NCBI RefSeq assembly: GCF_016587435.1
Contig: NZ_BNJJ01000004.1
Location: 310,001 to 374,000, forward strand
Length of the DNA: 64,000 nucleotides
Reading direction: 5' to 3'
Source: Dictyobacter formicarum
GTDB taxonomy: Bacteria; Chloroflexota; Ktedonobacteria; Ktedonobacterales; Ktedonobacteraceae
Position 1 is the stretch's first letter, and every line of letters begins with the position of its first letter. The translations under genes and the position numbers were made by a program. Below are positions 26,851 through 37,051 of this stretch, one piece after another. A model generated the notes under the pieces. The model was not told the DNA's origin and ran no database searches. It saw only the letters and a list, made by a program, of their open reading frames with translations.

Positions 26851-27752
26851 AGCACTATCGTCTCTATCAAGTAGATGCATTTACACAACAGAAGTTTCGT
26901 GGCAACCCGGCCGGGGTTGTTTCAAATGCTGAAGGATTAAACTCAGCTCAGATGCAAGCGATTGCACGAGAAGTGAATTGTTCCGAAACAGCCTTTATCT
27001 TTCCCCCGCAAGGACCCGATCATGAGGCTCATATCCGTTATTTCACTCCAGTCACTGAGGTTCCCATTTGTGGGCACGCGACTATCGCCGCACATTATGT
27101 GCGCGCCAGAGAGCTTGGATTGGCCGCTCCAATATGTATCTCTACCCTCACAGGAGCGGGCATCTTACCCATTGAAGTTATATGGGAGAACGATGATTAT
27201 AAAATTTTGATGACACAGGGAAAGGTGGAGTTCGGCAAGATTCTCCAGGGGAATGAGCAAGAGAAGCTCTTACAGGCATTGAAGCTTCGCCGTGAGATGC
27301 TTCTCGAGCATTGTCCTATCCAGATTGTTTCAACCGGCCACTCTAAAGTGCTGGTTGGCATTACGTCGAAAAGCGTTCTCAATCAGCTTGCTCCAGATAT
27401 GGAGGTGCTGCGGATGTTAAGCCGCCAGATCGGGTGCAACGGGTATTTTGTCTTCACTTTTGATTCCGATGTACCTGGCATCCTCACCTGGGGAAGAATG
27501 TTCGCGCCAGCCATTGGCATTCTCGAAGATCCGGTTACCGGGAATGCGCACGGTCCGTTGGGTGCTTATCTCGTGCACCATCAGCTTTTTCCTCTTCAGA
27601 AAGGACTTTTCTCTTTTGTCGGCAGGCAAGGTGAAGCGCTGCAGCGCACTGGACAGGTTGAGGTCTTTGTCCATGGTCATGACGAAGAGCCAGAGCTTGT
27701 GCAGGTGGCAGGCCAGGCGGTCACAGTATTTCAGACGGAGATCTCTTTGTAG
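26847..27752 (+). CDS. PhzF-family isomerase/epimerase-like protein
   Basis: A 301-residue member of the diaminopimelate-epimerase-like fold. Visible are RGNPAGVV near the N-terminus, NCSETAFIF with the catalytic glutamate, FTPVTEVPICGHATIA, and EDPVTGNAHGPLGAYL, the second active-site loop. Family members isomerise small acids; the substrate here is unknown. ATGA overlap with the EamA gene. GGAGGAG precedes the start. Confidence 0.9.
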   Translation: MKHYRLYQVDAFTQQKFRGNPAGVVSNAEGLNSAQMQAIAREVNCSETAFIFPPQGPDHEAHIRYFTPVTEVPICGHATIAAHYVRARELGLAAPICISTLTGAGILPIEVIWENDDYKILMTQGKVEFGKILQGNEQEKLLQALKLRREMLLEHCPIQIVSTGHSKVLVGITSKSVLNQLAPDMEVLRMLSRQIGCNGYFVFTFDSDVPGILTWGRMFAPAIGILEDPVTGNAHGPLGAYLVHHQLFPLQKGLFSFVGRQGEALQRTGQVEVFVHGHDEEPELVQVAGQAVTVFQTEISL

Positions 27753-27885
27753 TTGTTGGAATGACCATAACTTCGCCACAAGAGATCGTGGGTTGCGCAA
27801 CATGCGAAGAGTTCTTTCCAGGAATTAGATGAGGTTTTGCTCTCCCTCCTCAATGAGAATACATGATTTCCATTGTCGCCCGAAC

Positions 27886-28833
27886 CTACGTTGATAGAGA
27901 TGACGTTTTTGATTGTATCGATGGGGGAAGGTTGCCCAGCGTTTCGCCATTATGGGCGAAGTAGTCGATGACAAACTGGCGAAACTGGCGCGCGGCCAGC
28001 GATAGATAGCGTTCTTCTGACCAGGCCAGACCGATGGTTCGCTGGCAGACCGGCTCCTCGATGCGTAGAATGCTGAACGATGGGTCCGGTTGCTGGATAA
28101 TGGATTGCCAGCTGACGGCCGAGGTAAAGGTCATGCCTAATCCCGCCCTGACCAGTCCACGAATGGCGGCTGGCTCATCGCCTTCAAAGATGATTTTTGG
28201 CGTAAAGCCGGCTTGCTGGCAGTATTGATCAGTAATGTCGCGTAGCCCATAGCCGGGCTTGACGCTCACAAAGGCATCATTGGCGACTTCGCTCAGGCGG
28301 ATGCTGCCACGGTCGGCTAGCCGATGGTTGCTGGGAACAATCAGGAAAATCTCTTCGGTCATCAGGGAGATCCAGCCGATGCCTGCGCGTTCAACGGGAG
28401 GTGAGGCGAGGCAGAGATCGATTTCGCCGTGCTCCAGCTGCTCGACCATAGTCAGGTTGGGCTGTTGAAAGAGGCGGAAGCTGATCGCGGGATATTGAGC
28501 ACAAAAGACGCTTAAGATCTCGGCCAGTAGATTGACATTAGCGGTGCCGATCGAGATCGAGCCATGTTCGAGTCCGGCCATATCTTGCAGCTGCCGCTTC
28601 CCCTCGTCCAGCTCGAAGAAAGCGCGCTCAACCTGCTGCAGAAAAATCTTGCCGAACTTATTTAAGTGTATCTGGCGACCGTGACGGTCAAACAGTGGTA
28701 CGCCCAGCTCTTTCTCTAGATGCGCGATCATCTTGCTCAGCGAGGGTTGCGCGATCGTTAACTCTTCGGCTGCGCGCGTCATATGTTCATGTCGTGCCAC
28801 TGTCTGAAAGTAGCGTAGCTGTAGCAGATCCAC
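27886..28833 (-). CDS. LysR-family transcriptional regulator
   Basis: About 315 residues. I place the start at GTG 28833, with GAGGAGG five bases upstream; the usual LysR N-terminus follows at once (DLLQLRYFQTVARH). The helix-turn-helix is MTRAAEELTIAQPSLSKMIA. The substrate-binding domain follows from about residue 90 (GSISIGTA). Longer upstream frames would add 28 residues not seen in the family. Divergent from the MFS/SDR/TIM-barrel genes and the probable regulator of that group. Confidence 0.9.
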   Translation of the reverse strand: MDLLQLRYFQTVARHEHMTRAAEELTIAQPSLSKMIAHLEKELGVPLFDRHGRQIHLNKFGKIFLQQVERAFFELDEGKRQLQDMAGLEHGSISIGTANVNLLAEILSVFCAQYPAISFRLFQQPNLTMVEQLEHGEIDLCLASPPVERAGIGWISLMTEEIFLIVPSNHRLADRGSIRLSEVANDAFVSVKPGYGLRDITDQYCQQAGFTPKIIFEGDEPAAIRGLVRAGLGMTFTSAVSWQSIIQQPDPSFSILRIEEPVCQRTIGLAWSEERYLSLAARQFRQFVIDYFAHNGETLGNLPPSIQSKTSSLST

Positions 28834-28940
28834 ACTTTCCTCCTCAAATTCTCTCAGAGAGTGCTCAACTCCCATTATGGCAGGTTTTCCTTTGCATGAG
28901 TTGAAACATAAAAACATAATAGGAGCTCAAAACATACCCC

Positions 28941-28991
28941 ATTCGGTGGTGCAGACCCGTGCGCACCGCGCACGGGTCTGCACCACCGAAT
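28941..28991. repeat. Palindromic element, 24-bp perfect stem
   Basis: 28941-28964 and 28968-28991 are perfect reverse complements around ACC. A run of A and a GC-rich arm (GCGGACGCCCGTACGGGGGC) follow, as in the other family members. It fills most of the divergent gap between the lysR and MFS genes. Confidence 0.85.
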
Positions 28992-29306
28992 AAAAAAAAG
29001 ATGCGGCCGCGTATGCGGACGCCCGTACGGGGGCGCTCAGCTTCCTAGCGCTCTGGGAAGCTGACATTCTCTCATAGCCTGAATCGAATGAATATATAGA
29101 AAATTATATATTGGAAATTATCAATATTCAAGGGTACACTTTAAGTATATTAAAAAGCGCACATCTATATACTTTCTTCTCGACGCTGCGTGAGGCGCAT
29201 AACTGAAAGCATATCAATAGTTATTATCCCCATTTGAAATGAAATGTGGAGGAGACACAGTGATGTGTGGGTGATACAGAGTGGTATGGAGTAAAAAGGA
29301 TACAAT

Positions 29307-31073
29307 ATGTCTCAAACAACGGTCCCAAGGTCTGCTCGTCCGATAGGTCCAAACTACAAATGGATTGCGTTGTCCAATACAACGCTTGGTATGTTGATGG
29401 CCACCATCAACTCCAGTATTGTTCTCATCTCATTGCCTGCTATCTTTACAGGTGTTGGCGTCAATCCTCTGGCTCCCGGTGAAACGAATTACCTGCTGTG
29501 GATGCTGATGGGATATATGATTATCACGGCTACTCTGGTGGTAACCTTTGGGCGTATCGGTGATATCTATGGACGCGTCAAATTATATAACCTCGGCTTC
29601 GCCATTTTTACTCTTGGTAGTATTCTATTGTTCCTGACCCCGGGCTCCGGTGATAGTGCCATTATCTTAATGATTTTATTCCGCCTGGTTCAGGGCGTGG
29701 GCGCTGGCTTCTTAATGGCTAACAGTACGGCTATTTTGACGGATGCCTTTCCCGCTCATCAACGCGGCATGGCCCTGGGTATTAACCAGATGGTAGCCAT
29801 CCTGGGCTCTATCCTTGGTTTGATCATAGGTGGTCTGCTCTCCGTAGTAAGCTGGCGCGACGTCTTCCTGGTCAGTGTACCGTTTGGCGTACTTGGTACT
29901 ATCTGGGCCTATTTGAAGCTACGCGAAACGTCGACGATGAGCTCGAAGCGCCAGGGTATCGACTGGCTAGGCAATATCACTTTCTTCCTGGGCTTGACGA
30001 TTCTGCTGATCGGCCTGACCTATGGTATCGAGCCATATGGCACCTCTGCTATGGGCTGGGGTAATCCAATGGTGATCGCGGCCCTGGTGATTGGTATTGT
30101 GCTGCTGGTCGCTTTTGTCTGGATCGAGCTGCATGTCGCTGATCCAATGTTCCAGTTATCGCTGTTCAAAATTCGCGCTTTTACTACCGGCAATATTAGC
30201 GGTCTTCTATCTGGTCTGGCCCGTGGTGGTCTGCAGTTTATCCTGATCATCTGGCTGCAGGGCATCTGGCTGCCACTGCATGGCTACAACTTTGAGGATA
30301 CCCCGCTGTGGGCTGGCATCTATATGTTGCCCTTGATGATTGGTTTTGTGATCATGGGACCGCTGAGTGGCTGGCTCTCCGATCGCTTTGGGGCGCGCAT
30401 CTTTTCTGCGGTAGGTATGTTCCTGCAGACGATTGGCTTTGTACTGCTGACCCTCTTACCAACCAACTTTGATTATCTCCCGTTTGCAGTCATCCTGTTT
30501 ATAATGGGTATTGGACAGGGTATGTTTGCGTCTCCCAATACGACCGATATTATGAATAGCGTACCGGCTTCCGCGCGTGGTGCTGGTTCCGGCATGCGCA
30601 GCACCTTCCAGAATGCGGCCACCGTTATCAGTATGGGTATGTTCTTTAGCATTGTGACTGCTGGTCTGGCGGCCTCGCTGCCCAATGCTCTGTTTGATGG
30701 TTTGACGAAGGCGGGCTTGCCTGCTAGCATAGCGAACGGTGTGGCGCACCTGCCTCCTGTCGCGGCTCTCTTCGCCGCCTTCCTGGGCTTTAATCCCATG
30801 CAGACCATGCTGCCTCCGACGGTCCTTCACAGCCTACCACAGGCCAGTCAGAACCATCTGCTGAGCAAGAGCTTCTTCCCCAATCTGATTTCTGGCCCCT
30901 TTGTGGATGGCCTGCATATCGCTTTCTATATTGCCGCCGCCATGTGTCTGGTAGCTGGTTGCGTCTCATTGATTCGTGCGCAGCGTGCGCAGGTGAGCCC
31001 CAGCGAGATTGAACACCTGGAGGTCGTCGCCCCCGAGGTTGAGGCTGTCGCGGAATTGGCAGGAGAGCAGTAG
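29307..31073 (+). CDS. DHA2-type MFS transporter (14 helices)
   Basis: A 588-residue proton-antiport-type exporter. [20 protein letters not shown] is the characteristic first helix, [17 protein letters not shown] the A-motif, and [17 protein letters not shown] follows helix 4. Length and an extra pair of helices fit the DHA2 (EmrB/QacA) branch. AAAAGGA lies six bases before the ATG. Divergent from lysR. A drug or catabolite exporter role is family-level inference. Confidence 0.87.
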   Translation: MSQTTVPRSARPIGPNYKWIALSNTTLGMLMATINSSIVLISLPAIFTGVGVNPLAPGETNYLLWMLMGYMIITATLVVTFGRIGDIYGRVKLYNLGFAIFTLGSILLFLTPGSGDSAIILMILFRLVQGVGAGFLMANSTAILTDAFPAHQRGMALGINQMVAILGSILGLIIGGLLSVVSWRDVFLVSVPFGVLGTIWAYLKLRETSTMSSKRQGIDWLGNITFFLGLTILLIGLTYGIEPYGTSAMGWGNPMVIAALVIGIVLLVAFVWIELHVADPMFQLSLFKIRAFTTGNISGLLSGLARGGLQFILIIWLQGIWLPLHGYNFEDTPLWAGIYMLPLMIGFVIMGPLSGWLSDRFGARIFSAVGMFLQTIGFVLLTLLPTNFDYLPFAVILFIMGIGQGMFASPNTTDIMNSVPASARGAGSGMRSTFQNAATVISMGMFFSIVTAGLAASLPNALFDGLTKAGLPASIANGVAHLPPVAALFAAFLGFNPMQTMLPPTVLHSLPQASQNHLLSKSFFPNLISGPFVDGLHIAFYIAAAMCLVAGCVSLIRAQRAQVSPSEIEHLEVVAPEVEAVAELAGEQ

Positions 31074-31155
31074 GCAGACAACCCACTTTCCCGCTTCCCT
31101 TTCGCGTGTGTTCCGTTTTATGGCGAGGGGGTCGGCTCTGCCGGCTCCCTTTTTA

Positions 31156-31410
31156 TAGGTTCGGACCTTGCGTCCGATTGCTCCTTCGCCCACGAAAACG
31201 TCTCGCCATAGGCGAATGTCACGTGTAAGAGGAACGTGCTGATGAGGGAACCAATCGGAGGCAAGCTCCGGAACCTATGGTGCACGCCGTTTCCCGGGCA
31301 CGGGTGCCCTCTCTGGTCGAGGGGATGGCGGTGATGAAGCCGAACCGGCCGGGCACCGGGTCGCCGCTCCTGCGGAGGGCGACAATCGGAGGCAAGCTCC
31401 GAACCTATGG
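31156..31410. repeat. MITE-like repeat with CTTGC-loop hairpins, copy 1
   Basis: Three TAGGT-type hairpins lie at 31156-31177, 31255-31277 (inverted, one extra base) and 31386-31407 (inverted). Between the last two lies a core of about 100 bases (CTCTCTGGTCGAGGGGATGG ... CCGAACCGGCC) shared with the copy at 44234-44421. The rest of the 31074-31765 gap has no gene I can support. Confidence 0.75.
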
Positions 31411-31765
31411 ATGCGGGCGCACATAACCCCGCCCCATGGCAAACATCCTGTCTTTTGCCATTAAATATAGACACTTTTTCCTTGACACCAGAATTCTCAC
31501 TTATTAGACTTAACAATAATGAATATATTTCGATGAGGAAATTGATTCACCAGGCACAATACCTTCTCCCCTGTGATGATAAATCCTCCATTGTACCCGA
31601 CCTTGAACCGGAATAGTATTTCCTTTTCTGACAATTCATTTTGTGTCGATTCGCTAGGCATGGATATATTCAGATGCATCGGACAGCTTTGTTGTAAACA
31701 CTGAAGATCATTCTCCGGCGAAACCGTTGTTGGCGGATGGTGATATGAAAGGGGAACTTTGTCCT

Positions 31766-32533
31766 ATGTATTTAGAGAAATTCAATTTGCAGGGTCGTGT
31801 GGCGCTGGTGACTGGTGGCAATCGGGGCCTGGGATTTGTGATGGCGCAGGCTCTGGCGGAAGCGGGAGCGGACGTGATTGTGACCAGTCGGGAGCGCGCG
31901 CGGGCCGAGGAGAGCGCCGCGCAGCTTGCCAGAGGCTCCAATAGCCGCGCTCTGGGTCTGGCCGTGGATGTGACTCAGCCGCAGCAGGTTGAGGATATGG
32001 CGCAGACGATTATCAAGGATTTTGGACGTATCGATATCCTGGTCAATAACGCTGGCATCAACATTCGTAAGCCGCTGGAGGCATTCGATGAGGAGAGCTG
32101 GGACCTCGTTCAATCCACTAATCTTAAGGCTCCTTTTCTCTGTGCCAAAGCGGTGGCTCCTTTTATGAAGAAGCAGCAGTATGGACGTATCGTTAATGTC
32201 GCTTCGATGCTGGGCCAGGTGGGATTGGCGGAGCGTAGCGCTTACTGTTCCAGTAAGGGTGGCGTGATTCAACTGACGAGAGTGCTGGCCCTGGAATTAG
32301 CTGACTACAATATCACTGTAAATGCGCTGTGCCCGGGACCCTTCATGACTGAGCTCAATAAGCCTGTTCTGAATAATCCTGAGGCCAACCAGTTTTTCAT
32401 CAATCATGTCGCTCTGCATCGCTGGGGCCGCCCTGAAGAGTTGGGTGGCGCGATCCTTTTTTTGGCGTCCGATGCCTCCAGTTTTATGACTGGTTCCGCG
32501 CTTACCGTAGATGGAGGTTGGACGGCTGAGTAA
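31766..32533 (+). CDS. SDR-family oxidoreductase
   Basis: About 255 residues. TGGNRGLG is the cofactor-binding turn, NNAG the central motif, then a serine in VASM and YCSSK with catalytic Tyr/Lys. TVDGGW ends the protein, as in gluconate 5-dehydrogenase-like members. AAAGGGGA supports the ATG at 31766 rather than earlier in-frame ATGs at 31727 or 31745. First of a four-gene run with two TIM-barrel/hydrolase genes and a second SDR. Sugar-acid or polyol oxidation is likely. Confidence 0.9.
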   Translation: MYLEKFNLQGRVALVTGGNRGLGFVMAQALAEAGADVIVTSRERARAEESAAQLARGSNSRALGLAVDVTQPQQVEDMAQTIIKDFGRIDILVNNAGINIRKPLEAFDEESWDLVQSTNLKAPFLCAKAVAPFMKKQQYGRIVNVASMLGQVGLAERSAYCSSKGGVIQLTRVLALELADYNITVNALCPGPFMTELNKPVLNNPEANQFFINHVALHRWGRPEELGGAILFLASDASSFMTGSALTVDGGWTAE

Positions 32534-32579
32534 GTTTTTGCCATTGGTAGAATTGGCACACGATGAAAGCGAGGTTGGT

Positions 32580-33578
32580 ATGCAAGTTGGACTTTCCGTT
32601 TATGGCACTACATTTAGTATGGGAGTGCATCCCGCTTCTGGACGCCCAACCCTGCGTCCACAGCAGCTTATGGAGCAGGCTTTAGCTCTGGGATTGCAGG
32701 GGGTCGAATTGCCCTTTGTGTTTCTGAACGGTGCCGATATCGAGGCACTCAGGCGCTATGCTCAAGAACAACAGCTCTTTATTACGCTGGATACGTATGG
32801 TTATGATCCTGAGCATCTGAGCGAGGTGCTTGAGCTAGGGGCACGTCTGGGGGTCACTACGGTGCGTACGCTGGTGGGCGGCGCTAAACTGGGTGGCGAT
32901 CGCCGCGAGATGGTTGGACACTGGCAGGATTATCTGCAGCAGGCACTGGCTGGTTTTCAGCAGGCGACCGTGGTGGCTGAACGCCTGGGCGTTAACCTGG
33001 CGGTAGAGAATCACCAGGATATTGCTTCGGAGGAGTTGCTCTGGCTCTGCTCGACCATTGCCTCTCCACAATTTGGCATCGTCTTTGATACGGGTAATCC
33101 GCTGGCCACAGCTGAGGAGCCGCTGGACTTTACACGGCGTATCGCTCCCTACGTCAAGCACATGCACCTCAAAGACTATTGGATCTACCTGAGTGAAGAA
33201 GGCTACCGCCTGGTTCGTTGTCCCCTGGGGCAGGGAGTGATCAATTTTCCGGCCATGCTTGATATACTGGCCCAGACCGGGCATGAGATCACAAAGGTGG
33301 TGGAGCTGGGCGCTTTAGAGGGACGACATGTGCGCGTGCTGGCTGATGATTACTGGCCGGAATATCCACCCCGCTCGGCCCCTCACTTCGCGCAGGTCTG
33401 GCGTTTTGTGCAGCAGCACGCCCGGCCCGTCGGCGAGTGGCGTACCCCGTTCGAACTGAGAGAGCCGGTCGAGGCCGTCGTAGCCTATGAGCAACGCCAG
33501 CTGGCCTCCAGCCTGGCTTATTTACAAATGCTTTTCGGGGGGCCCAACCAGCAAGAAGTATTGAGTGGACGCTTCTGA
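32580..33578 (+). CDS. Xylose-isomerase-like TIM-barrel protein
   Basis: About 332 residues, sugar phosphate isomerase/epimerase family. Putative metal ligands lie in the usual order: NLAVENHQD, FDTGNP, KHMHLKDYW and VVELGAL. The ATG at 32580 follows GAGG by five bases; a longer frame would overlap the SDR gene. It sits 46 bases after the first SDR gene and overlaps the frame leading to the next, so all three are co-transcribed. Confidence 0.87.
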   Translation: MQVGLSVYGTTFSMGVHPASGRPTLRPQQLMEQALALGLQGVELPFVFLNGADIEALRRYAQEQQLFITLDTYGYDPEHLSEVLELGARLGVTTVRTLVGGAKLGGDRREMVGHWQDYLQQALAGFQQATVVAERLGVNLAVENHQDIASEELLWLCSTIASPQFGIVFDTGNPLATAEEPLDFTRRIAPYVKHMHLKDYWIYLSEEGYRLVRCPLGQGVINFPAMLDILAQTGHEITKVVELGALEGRHVRVLADDYWPEYPPRSAPHFAQVWRFVQQHARPVGEWRTPFELREPVEAVVAYEQRQLASSLAYLQMLFGGPNQQEVLSGRF

Positions 33579-33633
33579 TAAAGTTCCCCTGGATCGCAGT
33601 GTTTCGATTGAAGCAATGAAAGAGGTTTCACGC

Positions 33634-34419
33634 ATGGCTGCAGAAGATCTCACAGGAAAAGTTGCCCTGGTTACCGGTTCCAGCCGGGGCCTGGGTCGTC
33701 ATTATGCCCTCCACCTGGCTCGCGCAGGCGCAGATGTGATCGTCCATGACGTTCACGCCCAGGCTGCCTCCGAGTTTGGCGAGGCCCCCTCGGGCGAGGC
33801 CGTGGTTGAAGAGATACAGGCCCTTGGGCGCAGAGCGGCCTTCTTTATCGCCGACCTGACGGATGCCGCGCAGGTCGAACGTTTTGTACAGCAGGCCCTG
33901 GACAAACTTGGTCAGATTGATATCCTGGTCAATAACGCGGGTGGAGATATCGGCGCGCACACCCCTCGCCCCGATCCCAATGACGCCCTGGACATTGATC
34001 CCGCGGATATTCGTTCGGTTGTCGAGCGCAATCTATTGACGTCTATGTTCACCTGCAAGTATGTTGGCTCCCATATGCGTGCGCGTGGTACGGGCAAGAT
34101 CATCAATGTCGGCTCGGCGGCCGGTCACGTCGCGGCTCGCACCGGACTCATTTACGCGGCCGCTAAAGCGGGCGTCTCGCATTACACCCGTTGTTTGGCC
34201 GAGGAATTGCGTCCATTTGGCGTCAATGTCAATTGTCTTTCGCCTGCGCCCACCTACACCGGACGCTTTCTGGCGACACGCAGCGTTGGCAGCGAAGAAG
34301 GCCGATCCAAACTGCAACGTATCGCGCAACCGGAAGACATGGCAAAGATCATCTTGTTCCTGGCTAGCACTCAATCAGACATCCTGACCGGCGAAACCAT
34401 CGTCTGCTGGTTCGGCTGA
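33634..34419 (+). CDS. SDR-family oxidoreductase
   Basis: About 261 residues. TGSSRGLG and NNAGGD are the nucleotide-binding motifs; YAAAK gives the catalytic Tyr/Lys. Similar in length to 3-oxoacyl/hydroxysteroid-type SDRs. The ATG at 33634 follows AGAGG by eight bases; upstream GTG and ATG starts (33565, 33616) are less well placed. Third gene of the catabolic run; its likely substrate is the product of its neighbours. Confidence 0.88.
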   Translation: MAAEDLTGKVALVTGSSRGLGRHYALHLARAGADVIVHDVHAQAASEFGEAPSGEAVVEEIQALGRRAAFFIADLTDAAQVERFVQQALDKLGQIDILVNNAGGDIGAHTPRPDPNDALDIDPADIRSVVERNLLTSMFTCKYVGSHMRARGTGKIINVGSAAGHVAARTGLIYAAAKAGVSHYTRCLAEELRPFGVNVNCLSPAPTYTGRFLATRSVGSEEGRSKLQRIAQPEDMAKIILFLASTQSDILTGETIVCWFG

Positions 34420-34466
34420 TCACCACTGTACGCAGGTGAGAACACATAGCTAGTCCACAATCTCTT

Positions 34467-34522
34467 TTTCATGGCTGGTGCAGCAGGTGCGCATTAGCGC
34501 ACCTGCTGCACCAGCCATGAAA
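34467..34522. repeat. Palindromic element, 26-bp perfect stem
   Basis: 34467-34492 and 34497-34522 are perfect reverse complements around ATTA. A GC-rich arm with CCATGCACCGTGCATGCGG follows. It separates the second SDR gene from the amidohydrolase gene and may attenuate read-through. Confidence 0.85.
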
Positions 34523-34613
34523 GGACATCCTGAGCACGAGAGGTGCGCAAACCCATGCACCGTGCATGCGGATGCTACGGGAGTCTGACACCCTCTAACA
34601 GAGAAAAAAAATT

Positions 34614-35399
34614 ATGGAAGAATTGAACAATAATCAACGCGTGCATTTTCCGATCTTTGATAGCCATTTGCATATCGTCGATCCACGTTTTCCGCTGGTC
34701 GCCAATCAAGGTTATCTACCAGATACCTTTACTGTCGATGATTACCGTGCCCGGACCGCGCAATTCCAGATCATCGGGGGCGCGATAGTCTCGGGCTCCT
34801 TCCAGGCGGAGGATCAGACCTATTTGCTTGATGCGCTCCAGCGCTTAGGCCCTGGTTTTGTTGGCGTGACCCAGTTGTCGGCTACTGTTTCCGATCAGGA
34901 AATTCAACAATTGAATGCCGCTGGCGTAAGGGCCGTACGTTTTAATGTCAGGCGCGGTGGCGTTGAAGTGTTAAAAAAGCTGGAGACCCTGGCCCGCCGC
35001 GTCTATGATCTGGCTGGCTGGCATGCAGAACTCTACATCGACTCGCGGGACCTGGCTGAACTGGCTCCCTTGCTAGCATCCTTGCCACGAGTCTGTATCG
35101 ATCATCTAGGACTCTCACAGGCAGGCTTTGATGTCTTGTTGCGCCTAGTAGAGCAGGGCATCTATGTTAAAGCTACCGGCTTTGGGCGCGTCGACTTTGC
35201 CGTCCCCCAGGCCTTACAGGCAATCGCCGCCGTTAATCCTGCCGCCCTATTATTTGCCACCGACCTGCCCTGTCCTCGTGCTCCGCGTCCCTTTTTGGAT
35301 AGTGACGTTGACCTCGTCATAGAAGCCCTGGGAGATTCGCTGGCCAGGCGCGTCTTTTCCGAAAACGCCCTGGCCTTCTACCATCCGGGGCATGAATAA
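34614..35399 (+). CDS. Amidohydrolase-2 family lactonase/hydrolase
   Basis: A 261-residue metal-dependent TIM-barrel hydrolase. FDSHLHIVDP is the N-terminal HxH motif; CIDHLG, KATGFG and FATDLPCP mark later barrel strands, the last with the catalytic Asp. The size matches 2-pyrone-4,6-dicarboxylate lactonase-like and sugar-lactonase members. With two SDRs and a sugar-isomerase-like gene just upstream, a lactone formed by oxidation is the likely substrate. The exact compound is unknown. Confidence 0.85.
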   Translation: MEELNNNQRVHFPIFDSHLHIVDPRFPLVANQGYLPDTFTVDDYRARTAQFQIIGGAIVSGSFQAEDQTYLLDALQRLGPGFVGVTQLSATVSDQEIQQLNAAGVRAVRFNVRRGGVEVLKKLETLARRVYDLAGWHAELYIDSRDLAELAPLLASLPRVCIDHLGLSQAGFDVLLRLVEQGIYVKATGFGRVDFAVPQALQAIAAVNPAALLFATDLPCPRAPRPFLDSDVDLVIEALGDSLARRVFSENALAFYHPGHE

Positions 35400-35450
35400 A
35401 TAGCTTGCCTGAACGCGAATACGTTTCCATTCATAAACGAACCTTCCTCA

Positions 35451-35726
35451 AACACGAAACGAAAACCCCGTAGGCGGCATAGTCCGGCGAGCTTTTGATT
35501 TCCAAACGGGAAAAAATAAGCAGCCGGACGGCCTTGTGCATGCCGCTCTGTTCACGCACGAAATGCTGGTTATGGCGTTTTCAACATGGACATCATGAAC
35601 GCTTCTTAGGAACGTTACGTACGCCAACTGGGCGGCATGCACGAGGCCGGCTTGCTGCTTTTTCGTGCGGGAAGCGTGTTGAAAAGGCCGCAAGCCTATG
35701 CCGCCTACAGGGTTACGTTTCGTGTT
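35451..35726. repeat. Fold-back element of about 276 bp
   Basis: Left arm 35451-35482 (AACACGAAACG ... CGTAGGCGGCATAG) and right arm 35696-35726 (CTATGCCGCCTAC ... CGTTTCGTGTT) are near-perfect inverted repeats. Inside, a second pair of arms (AAGCAGCC ... GTGCATGCCGC against GCGGCATGCAC ... GGCTTGCTGC) also folds. No transposase. Short frames within it are artefacts. It fills most of the gap between the amidohydrolase and the convergent TIM-barrel gene. Confidence 0.75.
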
Positions 35727-35787
35727 AATGGAACTTTATTACAAAAAATCCAACGGAATCACCTGTTGGCCGAGCTTAATGTGTATT

Positions 35788-36636
35788 TTACGAGTGGATG
35801 TATGGCACTACGACCTGCCGTTCGCGGGTCAGGCCATGCCATTCATCGGGGTTGGGGCCATCATAGATAAGTGTGTAGGGACCTGAGAAGCCGGCCTCAC
35901 GGGTGATGTCCAGGCAGCGCACGTAGTCGTCGCCATCTAGTTCATCCTTATCTGAGAAGTGGGCTTTTGTGTGGCAGGATTCTGCGTAGGGAGCAATGGC
36001 GGTTAATGCTTCATATTTGGTGGGACCGGACCAGTTGCCGAAGTCAAAGCAGAGTCCAATCCGTCCATCCATCTGCTCGAATACTGTATGCACAGCGACT
36101 GGCTGAGAGAGCAGGCCAAACCAGTTTTCAGTCATCAGGCGTACGCCCTGGTTTTCTGCTGCGTCTGCCAGCTGGTGTAGTCCTTGAACGCTGGTCTGCA
36201 AATTTTCCGCCGTGGGTGATGATTTACCCGCAATCACACGCGATCTCTTAGCTCCCAACTGTCCAGCCACATCGATCCATGAACGAATCCAGGCCAGGTC
36301 TCGTGCAGCATGCTGAGGATGCGTAATGTCGCCCTCATCTATCAGCAGCGAGAAAAGCTCAATATTTTCATGTTCCAGTGTGGCACGTAGTTCTTTGAGA
36401 TAACCGGTATCCTGGCTGGGCAGGTGAAAATGACAGATTTCCAGGGTTGAAATACCAAATGTCGCCAGCCGCGCCGGTAGTTCTAGCAGTGAGATTTCTC
36501 CGCGTTTATCTGTAGTTGCCGTCAGAGGTTTTTCAGCGTCGGGACCATAAACGGAATAGTCCCCTAATGTGCGATGCAAGCTCCAGGTAGAGACTGAAAG
36601 ACGAAGAGGACTGGTTGATTTGTTGGTAGGCATCAT
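35788..36636 (-). CDS. Sugar phosphate isomerase/epimerase-like TIM-barrel protein
   Basis: About 282 residues. Metal-site-like segments are LMTENWFG, LCFDFGNW, ESCHTKAHF and the final YTLIYDGP. The ATG at 36636 follows AAAGGAG by seven bases; a frame seven residues longer includes that site. Convergent with the LysR-linked group, so it may share the pathway without sharing the transcript. Substrate unknown. Confidence 0.85.
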   Translation of the reverse strand: MMPTNKSTSPLRLSVSTWSLHRTLGDYSVYGPDAEKPLTATTDKRGEISLLELPARLATFGISTLEICHFHLPSQDTGYLKELRATLEHENIELFSLLIDEGDITHPQHAARDLAWIRSWIDVAGQLGAKRSRVIAGKSSPTAENLQTSVQGLHQLADAAENQGVRLMTENWFGLLSQPVAVHTVFEQMDGRIGLCFDFGNWSGPTKYEALTAIAPYAESCHTKAHFSDKDELDGDDYVRCLDITREAGFSGPYTLIYDGPNPDEWHGLTRERQVVVPYIHS

Positions 36637-36790
36637 GCCGAAGCTCCTTTGATGCATAGACTAGGGAGAAAAGTTCCTTTCCCTCAGAGATAGTGTATTG
36701 CGTTCAGGAGAGATCATGAACTTTCCTCGACAATGTTCTCTGTACCATTGTAGCCTATTTGAATATTTTTCGCAGGAGCAGAAGGTTACA

Positions 36791-37051
36791 TCAGGGCTCG
36801 TCTACCGGATATTCTCGATCGTCGGGATCTGTAATTGGTTCAGCGGTTTCTTCCTGTAATATCTCAGGCACCTCTTCGGTTGCATGCGCTCTGGCAGCTG
36901 TCTCGAGCGTTTTTCGATGCTGATTTAGCCAGTTGAGAAAATCAACGGCTTCGTGCGGAGAGAGCGTCAAACGGGCCCCTTCACCAGTAATGGCGAGCAT
37001 TCCCTCTTCATGCAATTCCACCACGTGCTTGCCTAAATCGCGTGTGCTCAC
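36791..37051 (-). CDS. Unrecognised 86-residue acidic protein
   Basis: Starts with GTG at 37051, eight bases after AAGGA. The first 45 residues alternate helix and short strand like a small winged fold (VELHEEGMLAITGEGARLTL), then LSPHEAVDFLNWLNQHR forms an amphipathic helix. The C-terminus is acidic and proline-containing. No family recognised. Between two metabolic genes on the same strand with a gap on each side. Confidence 0.6.
   Translation of the reverse strand: MSTRDLGKHVVELHEEGMLAITGEGARLTLSPHEAVDFLNWLNQHRKTLETAARAHATEEVPEILQEETAEPITDPDDREYPVDEP

Noticed and set aside
31130..31420. Riboswitch-like structure upstream of the SDR gene
   Set aside because: The structure is explained by the repeat family shared with 44234-44421, and no known aptamer core is present.
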